This document shows, piece after piece, positions 54,858 to 63,773 of a stretch of 64,000 nucleotides of DNA; position 1 is the stretch's first letter; the number at the start of each line of letters is the position of its first letter. Position numbers and translations under genes: made by a program. This DNA is from Thalassobacillus devorans (GTDB lineage Bacteria; Bacillota; Bacilli; Bacillales; Halobacillaceae), in contig NZ_FXEH01000006.1 of NCBI RefSeq assembly GCF_900176565.1, forward strand, positions 868,001-932,000, in the 5' to 3' direction. Below the pieces are notes generated by a model that worked only from the letters and a program-made list of their open reading frames with translations, was not told the DNA's origin and searched no databases.

Positions 54858-56089
54858 CATTTACCCTGGATGGCATGTATCCGGAGTGGGGGCTGTAATT
54901 CCTGTTGCAGCATATGTTGCTTCAATGGAGCTGTAAAGATACTGTAGTAGGCGTTCGAAGCCCGTTCATCTATCCTTAATAGCGGGTCGTCCATTTGCTG
55001 GATTTGATTGATGAATGGTACATCGGCTTCTTTACGTACTTCTTTCAAATAGGCCTGCCCTGTTGCATTCATGCCTAGAATCCGCACATAAGGCATTTTT
55101 TCAAGCGAAAGCATTGCCTCTGCTTCGTCTTTCGTCGTGTTGCATAGGATATGGGTGAACATCCGTTGCAGCCTGGTCCAGGTGTACCGTTTTGTTTTCA
55201 TTCCCTCCATCAGTTCCCGAAAAGATCCGGCTTGTTTGGCAACCCGTTTCATTCTGTTTTCCAGCCCCTCTTCCACTGTATGGATGGCTCTTAACTCTGT
55301 GGCACTCATGGTAAGGATACGATAATGCAAAAAGGGAAAATATAATTCCCAATCATGCCACTGGTGTGTTTTTCGCTTATAGTCGCTCAGCACAGTTCTT
55401 GTTGTTACAGGGAGGGCTTGTTCAACTATATCCGTCATGGATCCGGCAGAAAAAAGCTCCTTACGAATGCTTGTGGCACTTGCAATTTCGCCGGTGATGG
55501 TTTCATCATGGTAGTCATTACTGATTCGCTGGATTGTCGCTGCTTTTACTTCCGGAGCATATTTGAGCAATTGTTTGACATAACTAAAACCAAGTATATT
55601 ATTCGGTTTGGCTAAATCGACTTCTCCCTTGGTCAGTCCGATAGACTGGTAAGCGTGTCTTGCTGCCTCCGGAAAAGATAGCCCGGAGGATAACAATTCA
55701 TGCAGTTTACTGTCAAAATCATTTTGAGAGGCTGCGTATATTTCAGCAGCTTCTGTGAAGCTCGTGATATTTCCATGTTCACTCCCGAAGCATAAGGCGT
55801 CAATTCCAAGCTCTTTCAAGGTCAGAACAGCCCCCTTGCTGAATAAGTCACTATGCTCCACAGCAAACAGGGAAGGAAGTTCCACTACCAGGTCGACTCC
55901 TGATTCCAGTGCGGCCCTGGCTCTTGACCATTTATCTATGATAGCCGGCTCACCACGCTGCAGAAATGGTCCGCTCATGACAGCAATCATACATGCAGCG
56001 CCTGTTTCTTTTTTGGATTGTTCCAGATGGTGAAGGTGCCCATAATGGAAAGGGTTATATTCGACCACCAGTCCACATGCTTTCATCAT
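54857..56089 (-). CDS. tmcAL: tRNA(Met) cytidine acetate ligase TmcAL
   Basis: The 410-residue enzyme uses acetate and ATP to make N4-acetylcytidine at position 34 of elongator tRNA(Met). The N-terminal nucleotidyltransferase motif is GLVVEYNPFHYGHLHHL, followed by MSGPFLQRGEPAIIDKWSRA and LCFGSEHGN. Formerly YlbM. Two adjacent ATG codons follow AAAGGA; either could start, and the family usually begins MKA. Confidence 0.94.
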   Translation of the reverse strand: MMKACGLVVEYNPFHYGHLHHLEQSKKETGAACMIAVMSGPFLQRGEPAIIDKWSRARAALESGVDLVVELPSLFAVEHSDLFSKGAVLTLKELGIDALCFGSEHGNITSFTEAAEIYAASQNDFDSKLHELLSSGLSFPEAARHAYQSIGLTKGEVDLAKPNNILGFSYVKQLLKYAPEVKAATIQRISNDYHDETITGEIASATSIRKELFSAGSMTDIVEQALPVTTRTVLSDYKRKTHQWHDWELYFPFLHYRILTMSATELRAIHTVEEGLENRMKRVAKQAGSFRELMEGMKTKRYTWTRLQRMFTHILCNTTKDEAEAMLSLEKMPYVRILGMNATGQAYLKEVRKEADVPFINQIQQMDDPLLRIDERASNAYYSIFTAPLKQHMLQQELQPPLRIHAIQGK

Positions 56090-56268
56090 AACCGTTCCTT
56101 TCCGTACAATAGTATGTATTCCGTATTATTGACTGTTTAGACTTATTGTAGCAAAAATATCCAAACCATGTAGTGCAATGATTCGCCAATAAGGTTTCAG
56201 ATGTGTTATTTTAGTAAAAACATGATATAAATACGGGGCAGGAGCCCAGCCGCTTCCGCTTTTCGTGT

Positions 56269-56477
56269 GTCTAGCTACAGCGCCTAGCGACTCGTGTACT
56301 TCCTTCACCTCCGTACGATAAGGCGACATCGATTCACTACGTTCATCGTGTCTTCTTTTCGCTTACGAGCACAACAGTCACTACGGGTTTCGCCTTTTTG
56401 GACGATAACCCAAGTGACTGTAGTCTCCTACGGTTCAGTCCAGTCCAATCGTCGCTGACCAGGCGCTTCCGCTTTTC
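56269..56477. repeat. Family A-like repeat, copy 3 (diverged)
   Basis: It starts GTCTAGCTACAGCGCCTAG and ends AGGCGCTTCCGCTTTTC, the same outer frame as copies 1 and 2. The inside is unrelated in sequence but also full of inverted segments (ACAGTCACT and AGTGACTGT arms at about 56370-56420). A stray GCCGCTTCCGCTTTTCGTG just before it (56249-56267) is the right end of another, truncated copy. It fills most of the gap 56090-56555. Confidence 0.65.
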
Positions 56478-56499
56478 GTTTGTGTGTAAAGAAAATATG

Positions 56500-56528
56500 T
56501 TGACAAAAGGTTAAATTATATTTACAAT
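56500..56528 (+). promoter_or_regulatory. SigA promoter of ylbN-rpmF
   Basis: TTGACA (56500-56505) and TACAAT (56523-56528) are separated by exactly 17 bp, 27 bp before the ylbN start. This is the best promoter in the window, as expected for a ribosomal protein operon. It starts 22 bp behind a family A repeat. Confidence 0.88.
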
Positions 56529-56555
56529 TACTCTTGTTGCCATGAGGTGATATTA

Positions 56556-57080
56556 ATGAAATTTCCGCTACAAAAGCTCAAGCAAGCTGGTGATGAGCCG
56601 TTTGTATTTGAAGATGATGTAGATATTAGTGAATTAGAAGAAATGAAAAATGATATTCGGCAGATACCGCCAGTCCAAGTCAAAGGGCAGGCGACGATGC
56701 AAGGGGAAGAGATTACTTTTCAATTTACCATTGATGGAACGATGATCCTCCCATGTGCCCGCACACTGGTAGATGTTGAATATCCATTTCACGTGGATGC
56801 CATAGAAGTCTTTTCCACGTCACCTTTTTATGAGGAAGAAGATGAATCAGAAATTCATCCAGTTGATGGAGAAGTTCTTGACTTGACGCCTTATATAAAG
56901 GAAAATGTACTCTTGGAGGTTCCTTTTCGAGTGTTTTCCGAAAAACAGGAAGCATATGATCAGGCACCACAGGAAGGTCAAGGCTGGCAACTGGTCACAG
57001 AGGAAGCCCAGGAGAAAAAAGTGGATCCTCGAATGGCTAAACTGCAATCATTACTCAATGATAACCAAAAAGAAGACTGA
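56556..57080 (+). CDS. ylbN: YlbN/YceD family protein (DUF177)
   Basis: The 174-residue acidic protein belongs to the YceD/DUF177 family, linked to 23S rRNA and ribosome metabolism and almost always next to rpmF. Conserved: VQVKGQATMQGEEITFQFTI and LPCARTLVDVEYPF, with the single conserved Cys. The ATG at 56556 lies 5 bp behind GAGGTGA; an ATA/ATT start further up has no support. Confidence 0.9.
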   Translation: MKFPLQKLKQAGDEPFVFEDDVDISELEEMKNDIRQIPPVQVKGQATMQGEEITFQFTIDGTMILPCARTLVDVEYPFHVDAIEVFSTSPFYEEEDESEIHPVDGEVLDLTPYIKENVLLEVPFRVFSEKQEAYDQAPQEGQGWQLVTEEAQEKKVDPRMAKLQSLLNDNQKED

Positions 57081-57126
57081 GAAAATCCCTATAGAGATTT
57101 TCGATCGATTGAAGGAGGTGTAGAAC

Positions 57127-57300
57127 ATGGCAGTACCAAAGCGTAAAACTTCTAAAAAAGTGAAGAACCAACGTCGTACACACAAAAAACTTCACGTACC
57201 AGGTATGGTGGAATGCTCCAACTGTGGAGAATACACGAAGCCTCACCATGTTTGCAAATCTTGTGGACATTATGATGGAAAGCAAGTAGTCGAACAATAA
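57127..57300 (+). CDS. rpmF: Ribosomal protein L32
   Basis: The 57-residue protein starts [20 protein letters not shown] and has Cys30/Cys33 and Cys43/Cys46, so it is the zinc-binding form of L32. GAAGGAGGTG stands just before the ATG. It is 46 bp downstream of ylbN in the same operon. Confidence 0.97.
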   Translation: MAVPKRKTSKKVKNQRRTHKKLHVPGMVECSNCGEYTKPHHVCKSCGHYDGKQVVEQ

Positions 57301-57306
57301 GCATGG

Positions 57307-57343
57307 AAAAAGATGTCTGATATCATTTCAGACATCTTTTTTA
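57307..57343 (+). terminator. Terminator of ylbN-rpmF
   Basis: A perfect 14 bp stem AAAAAGATGTCTGA / TCAGACATCTTTTT with a T-run. A diverged family C copy follows. Confidence 0.92.
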
Positions 57344-57440
57344 TAACTTTGTTAACAGATTAAATAGAAAGACTCTGCGGATAAATACGTTAAAATTATA
57401 GAGTTTCTGATGAAAACTTGGCGGGAAGCCAAGTTTTTTA
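57344..57440 (+). repeat. Family C-like repeat, diverged copy 5
   Basis: It begins TAACTTTG directly behind the rpmF terminator T-run and ends with the hairpin AAAACTTGGCGGGAAGCCAAG plus TTTTTTATA, the same right end as other C copies. The middle is too diverged for certainty. The right hairpin could also act as a terminator or attenuator before the next gene. Confidence 0.45.
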
Positions 57441-57480
57441 TATATAATGGATGTTAGTTAGTATGCAGGAGGAGATTGTT

Positions 57481-58251
57481 ATGAGTTATGAGACGATTAC
57501 ATATGAAAAGTTTCCGTCTGGTTTTGCAAAGATAACATTAAATCGTCCAGACAAAATGAATGCTGTTTCTAAGAAGATGACGGCTGAACTCTCTGAAGTG
57601 CTGAAACAGGCCAGAGAAGAAGAAAGCTTGAAATGTCTAGTTGTTACCGGTGAAGGAGGTCGGGCTTTTTGTGCCGGAGGAGACTTGAAAGATCTACATG
57701 GCGACTTGAATGCCAGTGAAGCCTTCCAGGTCTTATATCCAATGAAAGAAGTCCTCTATCAACTGGCATCCTTTCCAGTCCCTACAATAGCGGTGTTAAA
57801 TGGAGAGGCTCGTGGTGGGGGCTGTGAAATTGCTACAGCATGTGATTTCCGAATTGCCGTCCAAAATGCGTCGTTTGGATTTGTCCAGGGGAAATTGGGC
57901 ATCACTCCTGGCTGGGGTGGAGGTGCGCTGTTATATGAAAAAATCCGCCCCGAATTCGCTTTCCAGTGGCTGGTAGAAGCGGAAATGTATAACAGTAAGC
58001 GTGTAGCTGAGATTGGCTGGGCACATCGTCTGATAGAGAGTGAAGAGCTTGAGAACCTGGAACAGCTGCTCTCCGGTTTTCTTGATAAATCCATCGAACA
58101 AATGAAAGTATGGAAGAGGCAGTATGATAAAAAACTATCGATGCTTGCTATGTCCCCCGTTATGGATGAAGAAGTACGTGCCTGTGCACAACTATGGGAA
58201 TCAGAAGAACATAAACAGGCTGTCAACCGATTCATGAACCGCCGCTCCTGA
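57481..58251 (+). CDS. Enoyl-CoA hydratase/isomerase-family protein
   Basis: The 256-residue crotonase-fold protein shows ITLNRPDKMNAVS, GRAFCAGGDLKDL (oxyanion hole) and NGEARGGGCEIATACDFRIA with GITPGWGGGALL. The ATG at 57481 follows CAGGAGGAG by 7 bp; the ATG at 57451 and its frame precede that site. In related bacilli a crotonase-like gene occupies this place behind rpmF. Substrate unknown; 3-hydroxyisobutyryl-CoA hydrolase-like or hydratase activity are both possible. Confidence 0.85.
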   Translation: MSYETITYEKFPSGFAKITLNRPDKMNAVSKKMTAELSEVLKQAREEESLKCLVVTGEGGRAFCAGGDLKDLHGDLNASEAFQVLYPMKEVLYQLASFPVPTIAVLNGEARGGGCEIATACDFRIAVQNASFGFVQGKLGITPGWGGGALLYEKIRPEFAFQWLVEAEMYNSKRVAEIGWAHRLIESEELENLEQLLSGFLDKSIEQMKVWKRQYDKKLSMLAMSPVMDEEVRACAQLWESEEHKQAVNRFMNRRS

Positions 58252-58263
58252 ATCAACTCACCA

Positions 58264-58827
58264 GCCTATTCAATTAAAAGGCCGAAAAGTCGAAGACTTG
58301 ATTTCGAGATATCAAGGGTTCTTTACTATAAAAGAGTCAGGGCTGGCTGGGAAACTACTCGCTTTCCTGCGGGGGACCTGGCAAGCCTCCTCAGTCGTTT
58401 CACTCCCTGCGGGGGTCTTGCCTAGCCCCTTCTCCCGCGGGAGTCTCGCAGTTTCCCATCCACCCCAGCTGAAGGATGGGGAAAAGAACCCATGTTAGAG
58501 ATAAGGCTGTCTTCGACCATCACTGGTTACGCACGTTTTTACAAGTAGCTCTCCCTTTGGCAGAAGGAATGAATATCGATGATTTCCGTTATTCCCATAA
58601 ACGTAAGGAGGGCCGGGAAATTGCGAGACTCCGATGGGAGGATAGTACATGGTGAGATCCCGCAGGGCTTTAGCCCGAGGAAGCTCACCGTACCCCCATG
58701 GAAAGCGAGTGATTTCCCGGACCTCCAAACGCTCACAACCATAACGGAAACAGTTTCTCTCGAAACTGAGTCTTCCATTAAAGGGGAGCTTTCATTTTAA
58801 AATCAACATTGAGATTTAACAGAGTCA
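58264..58827. mobile_element. Composite family B element, second large copy
   Basis: Read on the minus strand it is collinear with the element at 28716-29334. It starts GACTCTGTTAAA (58826 downward), then GAAGACTCAGTTTCGAGA, the core framed by GGTCCGGGAAAT (58600-58735), the spacer, and the second core framed by GGGAAACTGCGAGACTCC with AAAGAACCC (58316-58491). It ends ATTGAAT instead of the full right TIR. No transposase gene and no target duplication are visible. It fills the gap between the crotonase gene and gerR. Confidence 0.75.
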
Positions 58828-58883
58828 TTCTATTAAACCTCTGTCTTGCATACATATAAAGCAAACGATAGAGGAGGGATGGA

Positions 58884-59354
58884 ATGGACGTCAATCGCCA
58901 GGATGCGTGGAAAGAAAATGAAGATTTACTATTGGCAGAAACGGTGCTCCGCTGCATTCGACAGGGGAGGACGCAGCTGGAAGCTTTCCGGGAAGTAGCT
59001 GACAAACTCTCCCGAACCCCTGCAGCCTGTGGCTTTCGCTGGAATGCCAATGTCCGTAAGCATTACCAGCAGGCTATTGAAACTGCCAAAAATGAAAGAA
59101 AAAGGAAACAACATGCAAAAGCAGCAATTCCAGATGCTGCCCTCAATATGTCGCTGGATGATGCTATTTCTCTACTGACCGAGATGAAAGAAAAACAGCA
59201 TTCTGCTGGAGACCCTAACGTACAGGAGCAGGTAAAAACATTGAGGGAAGAAAACCAGGCGTTAAAAGACGCCGTAACTCGCTACCAGTCAGCCTGGAAA
59301 GAAGTGGAAAAACTGATGGACTGGGTGCAAAAAGATAAGAACTTGCCGGTTTAA
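58884..59354 (+). CDS. gerR: RsfA-family transcription factor GerR (YlbO)
   Basis: The 156-residue protein has an N-terminal Myb/SANT-like DNA-binding domain ([32 protein letters not shown]) ending in [20 protein letters not shown]-terminal coiled coil (about 108-150) follows. RsfA-type regulators act in sporulation; GerR modulates SigE-dependent genes in the mother cell. GAGGAGGGATGGA precedes the ATG. Confidence 0.9.
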   Translation: MDVNRQDAWKENEDLLLAETVLRCIRQGRTQLEAFREVADKLSRTPAACGFRWNANVRKHYQQAIETAKNERKRKQHAKAAIPDAALNMSLDDAISLLTEMKEKQHSAGDPNVQEQVKTLREENQALKDAVTRYQSAWKEVEKLMDWVQKDKNLPV

Positions 59355-59421
59355 TGGCATTATTTTTTTATGACTCCTTATCGGGTTATGTCCTATGGTA
59401 TAAACAATCCTCTCAAAAATA

Positions 59422-59456
59422 GAAGCCACGCTATCGAATTCATAGCGCGGCTTATT
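59422..59456. terminator. Two-way terminator between gerR and ylbP
   Basis: Stem AAGCCACGCTAT / ATAGCGCGGCTT with one A-C mismatch; flanks A- and T-rich. Confidence 0.82.
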
Positions 59457-59486
59457 TTATATATCGCAGTGTGCTAACTTGTTAAC

Positions 59487-59981
59487 TTACTCCGGACTCT
59501 CTCCAGTTTCTTTTTCCTCTACACCAGCAGGCATCCAGATTAATGGATTCTCACCAAGGTCCCGTTCCATTTCGTAATGTGCTTTTTGGAAGCCCATTTT
59601 CTCCCAGAACCCGTGAGAATTGATGCGCGGATTCGTTTTGATCGGCAAATCATAGCTTTTCGCAAAATCAACTAAAGCTTTTCCATATCCTTTGCCGCGG
59701 TAATCAGGCAAAACTTCCAGTTTCCATAACTCATGGTAATCCTGAGGTGGATGGAAGTAGTGGTCATACTTTGCACCTACGCGGTAAAGACTCATTCTGG
59801 CTACTAAAGCGTTTCCATAATAGATTCCAAAAAACGGCGACTCACTGTCATTCTCCACAATATTGTTTTGCAAATCCTCCAGCATAGAAAGTTCCTGGTT
59901 GCCATATTCTTTAAAACGCTTAAATTCTTCAAGGGTCTTATAATTAACTAATAAACGTTCTACTTGTAAAGTTTCCACCAT
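59487..59981 (-). CDS. ylbP: GNAT-family acetyltransferase YlbP
   Basis: The 164-residue protein has the GNAT acetyl-CoA motif LEVLPDYRGKGYGKALVDFA and INSHGFWEKMGFQKAHYEMERD. It corresponds to YlbP. The ATG at 59981 (MVETLQVERLLVNYK) follows AAAGGGG by 8 bp; the ATG six codons earlier overlaps that site. Substrate unknown. Confidence 0.87.
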   Translation of the reverse strand: MVETLQVERLLVNYKTLEEFKRFKEYGNQELSMLEDLQNNIVENDSESPFFGIYYGNALVARMSLYRVGAKYDHYFHPPQDYHELWKLEVLPDYRGKGYGKALVDFAKSYDLPIKTNPRINSHGFWEKMGFQKAHYEMERDLGENPLIWMPAGVEEKETGESPE

Positions 59982-60145
59982 GATGATTTCCCCTTTCATT
60001 TCTCTATACCCTTATTATAATATAAAAATTTTCAGAATGAAACGAACAATTGAGTGTTCGCTCAATTTATGGCAAAAATTAGTGCTCTTTATTTCAATCG
60101 TTTGCTACAATATTTAGTAAAAGAAGAGGGATTGGAGGCGGCGAT

Positions 60146-61033
60146 GTGGAAATAGGTATCATCGGCGGTGGGGCTACCGGTATGCTGCTTGCCCATTATC
60201 TGGGTGAAAACCATCAGGTAACCTTATACGTACGCCGAAAGGATCAGACAGCAAGTATTGAAAGTAACGGAATTCAGCTTGAGGGCACGAGTATTGCTAC
60301 GATTATCCGTGTCCGCCAAATCGAAGAAGGCATCAGAAATCATGCTGTCTTGTTTGTTTGCGTCAAACAGCATCATCTGGATTCTTTAATCCCGGTCCTT
60401 AATGAAATGGATGACTCCATAACAGTAATTTTTCTGCAAAACGGGATGGCTCATATAGAAAAAGCAAAAGAGCTTTCAGCTAATGTGATGGTCGGGGTGA
60501 TTGAACATGGTGCCTTGAAAGTATCTGACCACACGGTACGTCACACCGGAAGAGGGATCATCCGAGTGGCTTCTCTCACGGGAAGTATGGATAGCGGAAG
60601 TTTGGTGGAACGATTGCATCAGGAAGATTTCCCGTTTGTATTAGAGCAAGACTACTATCCAATGCTGGCAAAGAAATTGGTTATCAATGCTGTTATAAAT
60701 CCGCTGACCGCTTTACTCGAAGTACGTAATGGCCAGTTGCTGGACAACCCATACCTAACCAAGCTTGCCAGGCAACTATGCAGGGAAGCCTGCAATGTAC
60801 TCGCTCTGGATGAAAACGAAGAATGGGCGAATGTGGAGCGGATTGCCCGGTCGACAGCCAAAAACTATTCTTCGATGTATAAAGATTTATCCGCAGGCAG
60901 AATAACAGAAATAAACGCGATCACCGGTTACCTTCTGAAAAAATCCCCTGGACAAATCCCAGCACATTCTTTTATCTACCAAGCCATAAATGCCAAACAA
61001 TTTGAAAAGAGAAAGGAGGAGGAAGATGAGTGA
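60146..61033 (+). CDS. panE: 2-dehydropantoate 2-reductase
   Basis: The 295-residue NADPH-dependent enzyme reduces ketopantoate in pantothenate (CoA) synthesis. Rossmann motif IGIIGGGATGMLLAHYL at the N terminus, the catalytic Lys in MLAKKLVINAVINPLTALLEVRNG (about 175), and EINAITGYLLKKSPG near the end. The start is GTG with GGAGG 7 bp upstream. Formerly YlbQ. Its end overlaps the next gene by 8 bp. Confidence 0.92.
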   Translation: MEIGIIGGGATGMLLAHYLGENHQVTLYVRRKDQTASIESNGIQLEGTSIATIIRVRQIEEGIRNHAVLFVCVKQHHLDSLIPVLNEMDDSITVIFLQNGMAHIEKAKELSANVMVGVIEHGALKVSDHTVRHTGRGIIRVASLTGSMDSGSLVERLHQEDFPFVLEQDYYPMLAKKLVINAVINPLTALLEVRNGQLLDNPYLTKLARQLCREACNVLALDENEEWANVERIARSTAKNYSSMYKDLSAGRITEINAITGYLLKKSPGQIPAHSFIYQAINAKQFEKRKEEEDE

Positions 61034-61409
61034 TATCTTGATTTACATGTATGCGGCCGCATTAACGATGCCTATCCCGATATTGTTTATTTTCTATTTC
61101 ATCTATCGAAAAATATACCGTCATAAATGGAAAGCGATCCATAAGACGACCAACCTGGCTACACTTCTATTTATCCTGTCTGTCGACTTATTGGCGAAAG
61201 TACTGTTTGAGCAGTCTTTTTTCGGTTATATCCTGCTGGTTTTGCTGCTGGTATTGACAGGAGCTATTATTATCCAGTATCGCCTTCATGAAGAAATAGC
61301 GTTCAAACGGGCGTGGAAGGGATTTTGGCGTTTTAATACGTTATTATTCGGTTTCCTGTATATCAGTCTCAGTTTGTATGGACTTGCCGGTAAACTGCTC
61401 GCATTATAA
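61026..61409 (+). CDS. DUF3397 membrane protein
   Basis: The 127-residue protein (MSDILIYMYAAALTMPIPIL) has four membrane segments and a basic loop after the first (YRKIYRHKWKAIHKTTN). This matches the DUF3397 family, usually between panE and bshC in bacilli. AAGGAGGAGG stands before the ATG at 61026, inside the end of panE, so the two are coupled. Function unknown. Confidence 0.8.
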   Translation: MSDILIYMYAAALTMPIPILFIFYFIYRKIYRHKWKAIHKTTNLATLLFILSVDLLAKVLFEQSFFGYILLVLLLVLTGAIIIQYRLHEEIAFKRAWKGFWRFNTLLFGFLYISLSLYGLAGKLLAL

Positions 61410-61491
61410 AACAGAATATGTGAATTACGCGCTCCTTTTTTGTACAATACATAAGTATACATATTTCAGAATGAAAAGGAGACCTTCACAT

Positions 61492-63117
61492 ATGCGCATT
61501 GATCCAATTGATTTACCAACAACCAACCCTCTGATAAAAGATTATCGCCAGGCAAACGAGCGCGTACAGGATAAGTTCCACTATCATCCTTTTCACTCGA
61601 CGGTATTCGCTGATCGGAAAAAAGATTTGAAGGAACAATCTTTCCAACGAGATGAACTCGTACGTGTCTTACATGAGATAAATGCGAAATGGGATGCCCC
61701 GCGCAGCACAATGGAAAATATCGACCGGCTTGCTGATGCAGAGAGCACCGTCGTCATCGGAGGTCAACAGGCAGGTCTGCTGACTGGTCCGTTATATTCC
61801 GTTCATAAATTGATTTCTATTATTAATCTGGCAAGGAAGGCAGAGAAAGAAGAAGGAACGCCGGTGGTCCCGGTATTTTGGATTGCCGGGGAGGACCATG
61901 ATTTTGATGAAATCAATCATGTCTTTCTTCCTGAAAATAACCGTATGCAAAAATATCAGGTGAAGCATACTCCGGGCAAAAAATCTTCGGTGACGGATCT
62001 ACCAATGGAAAAGCCGGCAGTTGAAGAATGGCTGGGACAATTGTTTAGCCACCTGGAAGAATCCGTATATACGAAAGATCTGGAAAATCAAATCTATCAA
62101 CTAATAAACCAATCGAAGAGCTATGTGGATTTCTTTGCCCGCCTGATATTCCATCTGTTTCGTGAAGAAGGAGTCGTGCTGGTCGACTCCCATCACCCCT
62201 CCTTCCGTAAACTGGAATCGGAGCATTTTAAAGCGATGATCCATAACCAGACACAGATCACGCAGGGGGTGTATGCGGCCTGGCAGCAGAACATGCAGCA
62301 AGGCTATCCGGTTTCCCTTGATTGCAACCTGTCAGATGCCCATTTATTCTACCATCACGATGGAGAAAGGGTACTGTTAATGAAGGGGGAGGACGGGAAT
62401 TACTACGGCAAGCAAAACGAGGTCGTATTGACGAAAGAAGAGTTGCTGGACATGGCTGAAGAACACCCGGAATTCCTTAGTAACAATGTAGTGACCCGGC
62501 CATTGATGCAGGAGTTAATGTTTCCTACACTCGCTTTCATTGGCGGTCCCGGGGAAATCAATTATTGGTCGGTGTTGAAGCCTGCTTTTGAGGCGTTGGA
62601 AGTAAAAATGCCACCAGTTTTCCCGCGTCTTTCATTTTCTCTTATCGACCGTAAAGCGGCAAAATATCTGGATCGCTTCCATTTAAGAGCGGAGGATGTG
62701 ATTGAAAAAGGGATCAGTCATGAAAAGACAGCCTGGCTCACCTCACAAAGTTACCCTCCATTAGAAGAAATTACGGAACAAGTAAAAAATGGTATTGAAC
62801 GACTCCATCAGCCATTAAGAGAGAAGGCAGCTGAAATACGTGATGATGTCGGTCAACTGGCAGATAAGAATTTAGCTTATCTTTTTAAAGACATTGAATT
62901 TCTGGAACAGCGGATGACAAAAGCTCTAGAAGAAAAGCACGCAAACGAGCTCAACAAATTTGACTACCTGGAGCTATTGCTGCACCCAGGAGAAGGGCTT
63001 CAGGAACGGATGTGGGGTATCCTCCCATGGATAAACCAGTATGGGTGGGAACTCTTTGAAGAAATACTGGAACATGATATGAGATTTGAGGAGTCTCACC
63101 ACTGTATTTACCTATAA
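61492..63117 (+). CDS. bshC: Bacillithiol biosynthesis cysteine-adding enzyme BshC
   Basis: The 541-residue enzyme adds cysteine to glucosaminyl-malate in the last step of bacillithiol synthesis. It has a nucleotidyltransferase-like core (VVIGGQQAGLLTGPLYSVHKLIS; FWIAGEDHDFDEINH) and a coiled coil near 440-500. The ATG at 61492 (MRIDPIDLPTTNPLIKDY) follows AAAAGGAGA; a longer frame upstream reads through non-conserved sequence. It shares the locus with panE and the mra cluster, as in B. subtilis (yllA). Confidence 0.94.
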   Translation: MRIDPIDLPTTNPLIKDYRQANERVQDKFHYHPFHSTVFADRKKDLKEQSFQRDELVRVLHEINAKWDAPRSTMENIDRLADAESTVVIGGQQAGLLTGPLYSVHKLISIINLARKAEKEEGTPVVPVFWIAGEDHDFDEINHVFLPENNRMQKYQVKHTPGKKSSVTDLPMEKPAVEEWLGQLFSHLEESVYTKDLENQIYQLINQSKSYVDFFARLIFHLFREEGVVLVDSHHPSFRKLESEHFKAMIHNQTQITQGVYAAWQQNMQQGYPVSLDCNLSDAHLFYHHDGERVLLMKGEDGNYYGKQNEVVLTKEELLDMAEEHPEFLSNNVVTRPLMQELMFPTLAFIGGPGEINYWSVLKPAFEALEVKMPPVFPRLSFSLIDRKAAKYLDRFHLRAEDVIEKGISHEKTAWLTSQSYPPLEEITEQVKNGIERLHQPLREKAAEIRDDVGQLADKNLAYLFKDIEFLEQRMTKALEEKHANELNKFDYLELLLHPGEGLQERMWGILPWINQYGWELFEEILEHDMRFEESHHCIYL

Positions 63118-63200
63118 TCCCCCACCATCCTCCACCTAGGTGTCAAAAACCGTTAAAAACCTTGATGGGACAACAATTAAGCGTCGAAAAATAAAGAAGG

Positions 63201-63230
63201 AATCCTGCTCATTGGAGCAGGATTTTTTTT
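63201..63230 (+). terminator. Terminator of bshC
   Basis: Perfect 10 bp stem AATCCTGCTC / GAGCAGGATT with a T8 tail. Confidence 0.92.
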
Positions 63231-63257
63231 AGTGTGGGGAGAAAGTGTATGTTAATG

Positions 63258-63286
63258 TGGAGGAAAGTGGGGGAATGTGGTACACT
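63258..63286 (+). promoter_or_regulatory. MraZ operator and mraZ promoter region
   Basis: TGGAG (63258), TGGGG (63268) and TGGTA (63278) are direct repeats spaced exactly 10 bp, the arrangement known for MraZ binding (TGGGN boxes separated by 5 bp). A candidate -10 TACACT (63281-63286) overlaps the last box. More TGGGG motifs lie at 63235 and 63303 out of this phase. Confidence 0.6.
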
Positions 63287-63315
63287 GGATTTATTCAGAA
63301 AGTGGGGAAGACTCT

Positions 63316-63747
63316 ATGTTCATGGGCGAATTCCAACATAACATTGATACGAAGGGTAGAATCATTGTTCCTGCCAAGTTCCGTGAGGGCCTGGGGGATA
63401 GTTTCGTATTGACCCGTGGACTGGATAAATGTTTGTTTGCTTACCCAATGACTGAATGGAGAATCCTTGAAGAAAAACTTAAGAAACTCCCACTTACTAA
63501 AAAAGACGCCCGCGCCTTCACACGTTTCTTCTTCTCTGGTGCAGTAGAATGCGAAGTGGACAAGCAGGGAAGAGTAAATATCGCACAACCACTAAGAAAT
63601 TTCGCAGAACTTGAGAAGGAATGTGTCGTAATCGGTGTCTCTAACCGGATTGAATTCTGGGCGAAGGATAAATGGGAAGACTATTTTGAGGAATCAGAAG
63701 AATCCTTTGCGGAGATTGCTGAAAATATGATGGACTTCGATATTTAA
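63316..63747 (+). CDS. mraZ: Transcriptional regulator MraZ
   Basis: The 143-residue protein has two AbrB-like domains: [22 protein letters not shown] and [19 protein letters not shown]. It is the first gene of the division and cell-wall (dcw) cluster and represses its own operon by binding direct repeats in front of mraZ. The ATG at 63316 lies about 8 bp behind GTGGGGAAG; a longer frame from GTG at 63277 would run through the operator. Confidence 0.95.
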   Translation: MFMGEFQHNIDTKGRIIVPAKFREGLGDSFVLTRGLDKCLFAYPMTEWRILEEKLKKLPLTKKDARAFTRFFFSGAVECEVDKQGRVNIAQPLRNFAELEKECVVIGVSNRIEFWAKDKWEDYFEESEESFAEIAENMMDFDI

Positions 63748-63773
63748 TTCGAAAATAAGAAGCGGGTGATTGG

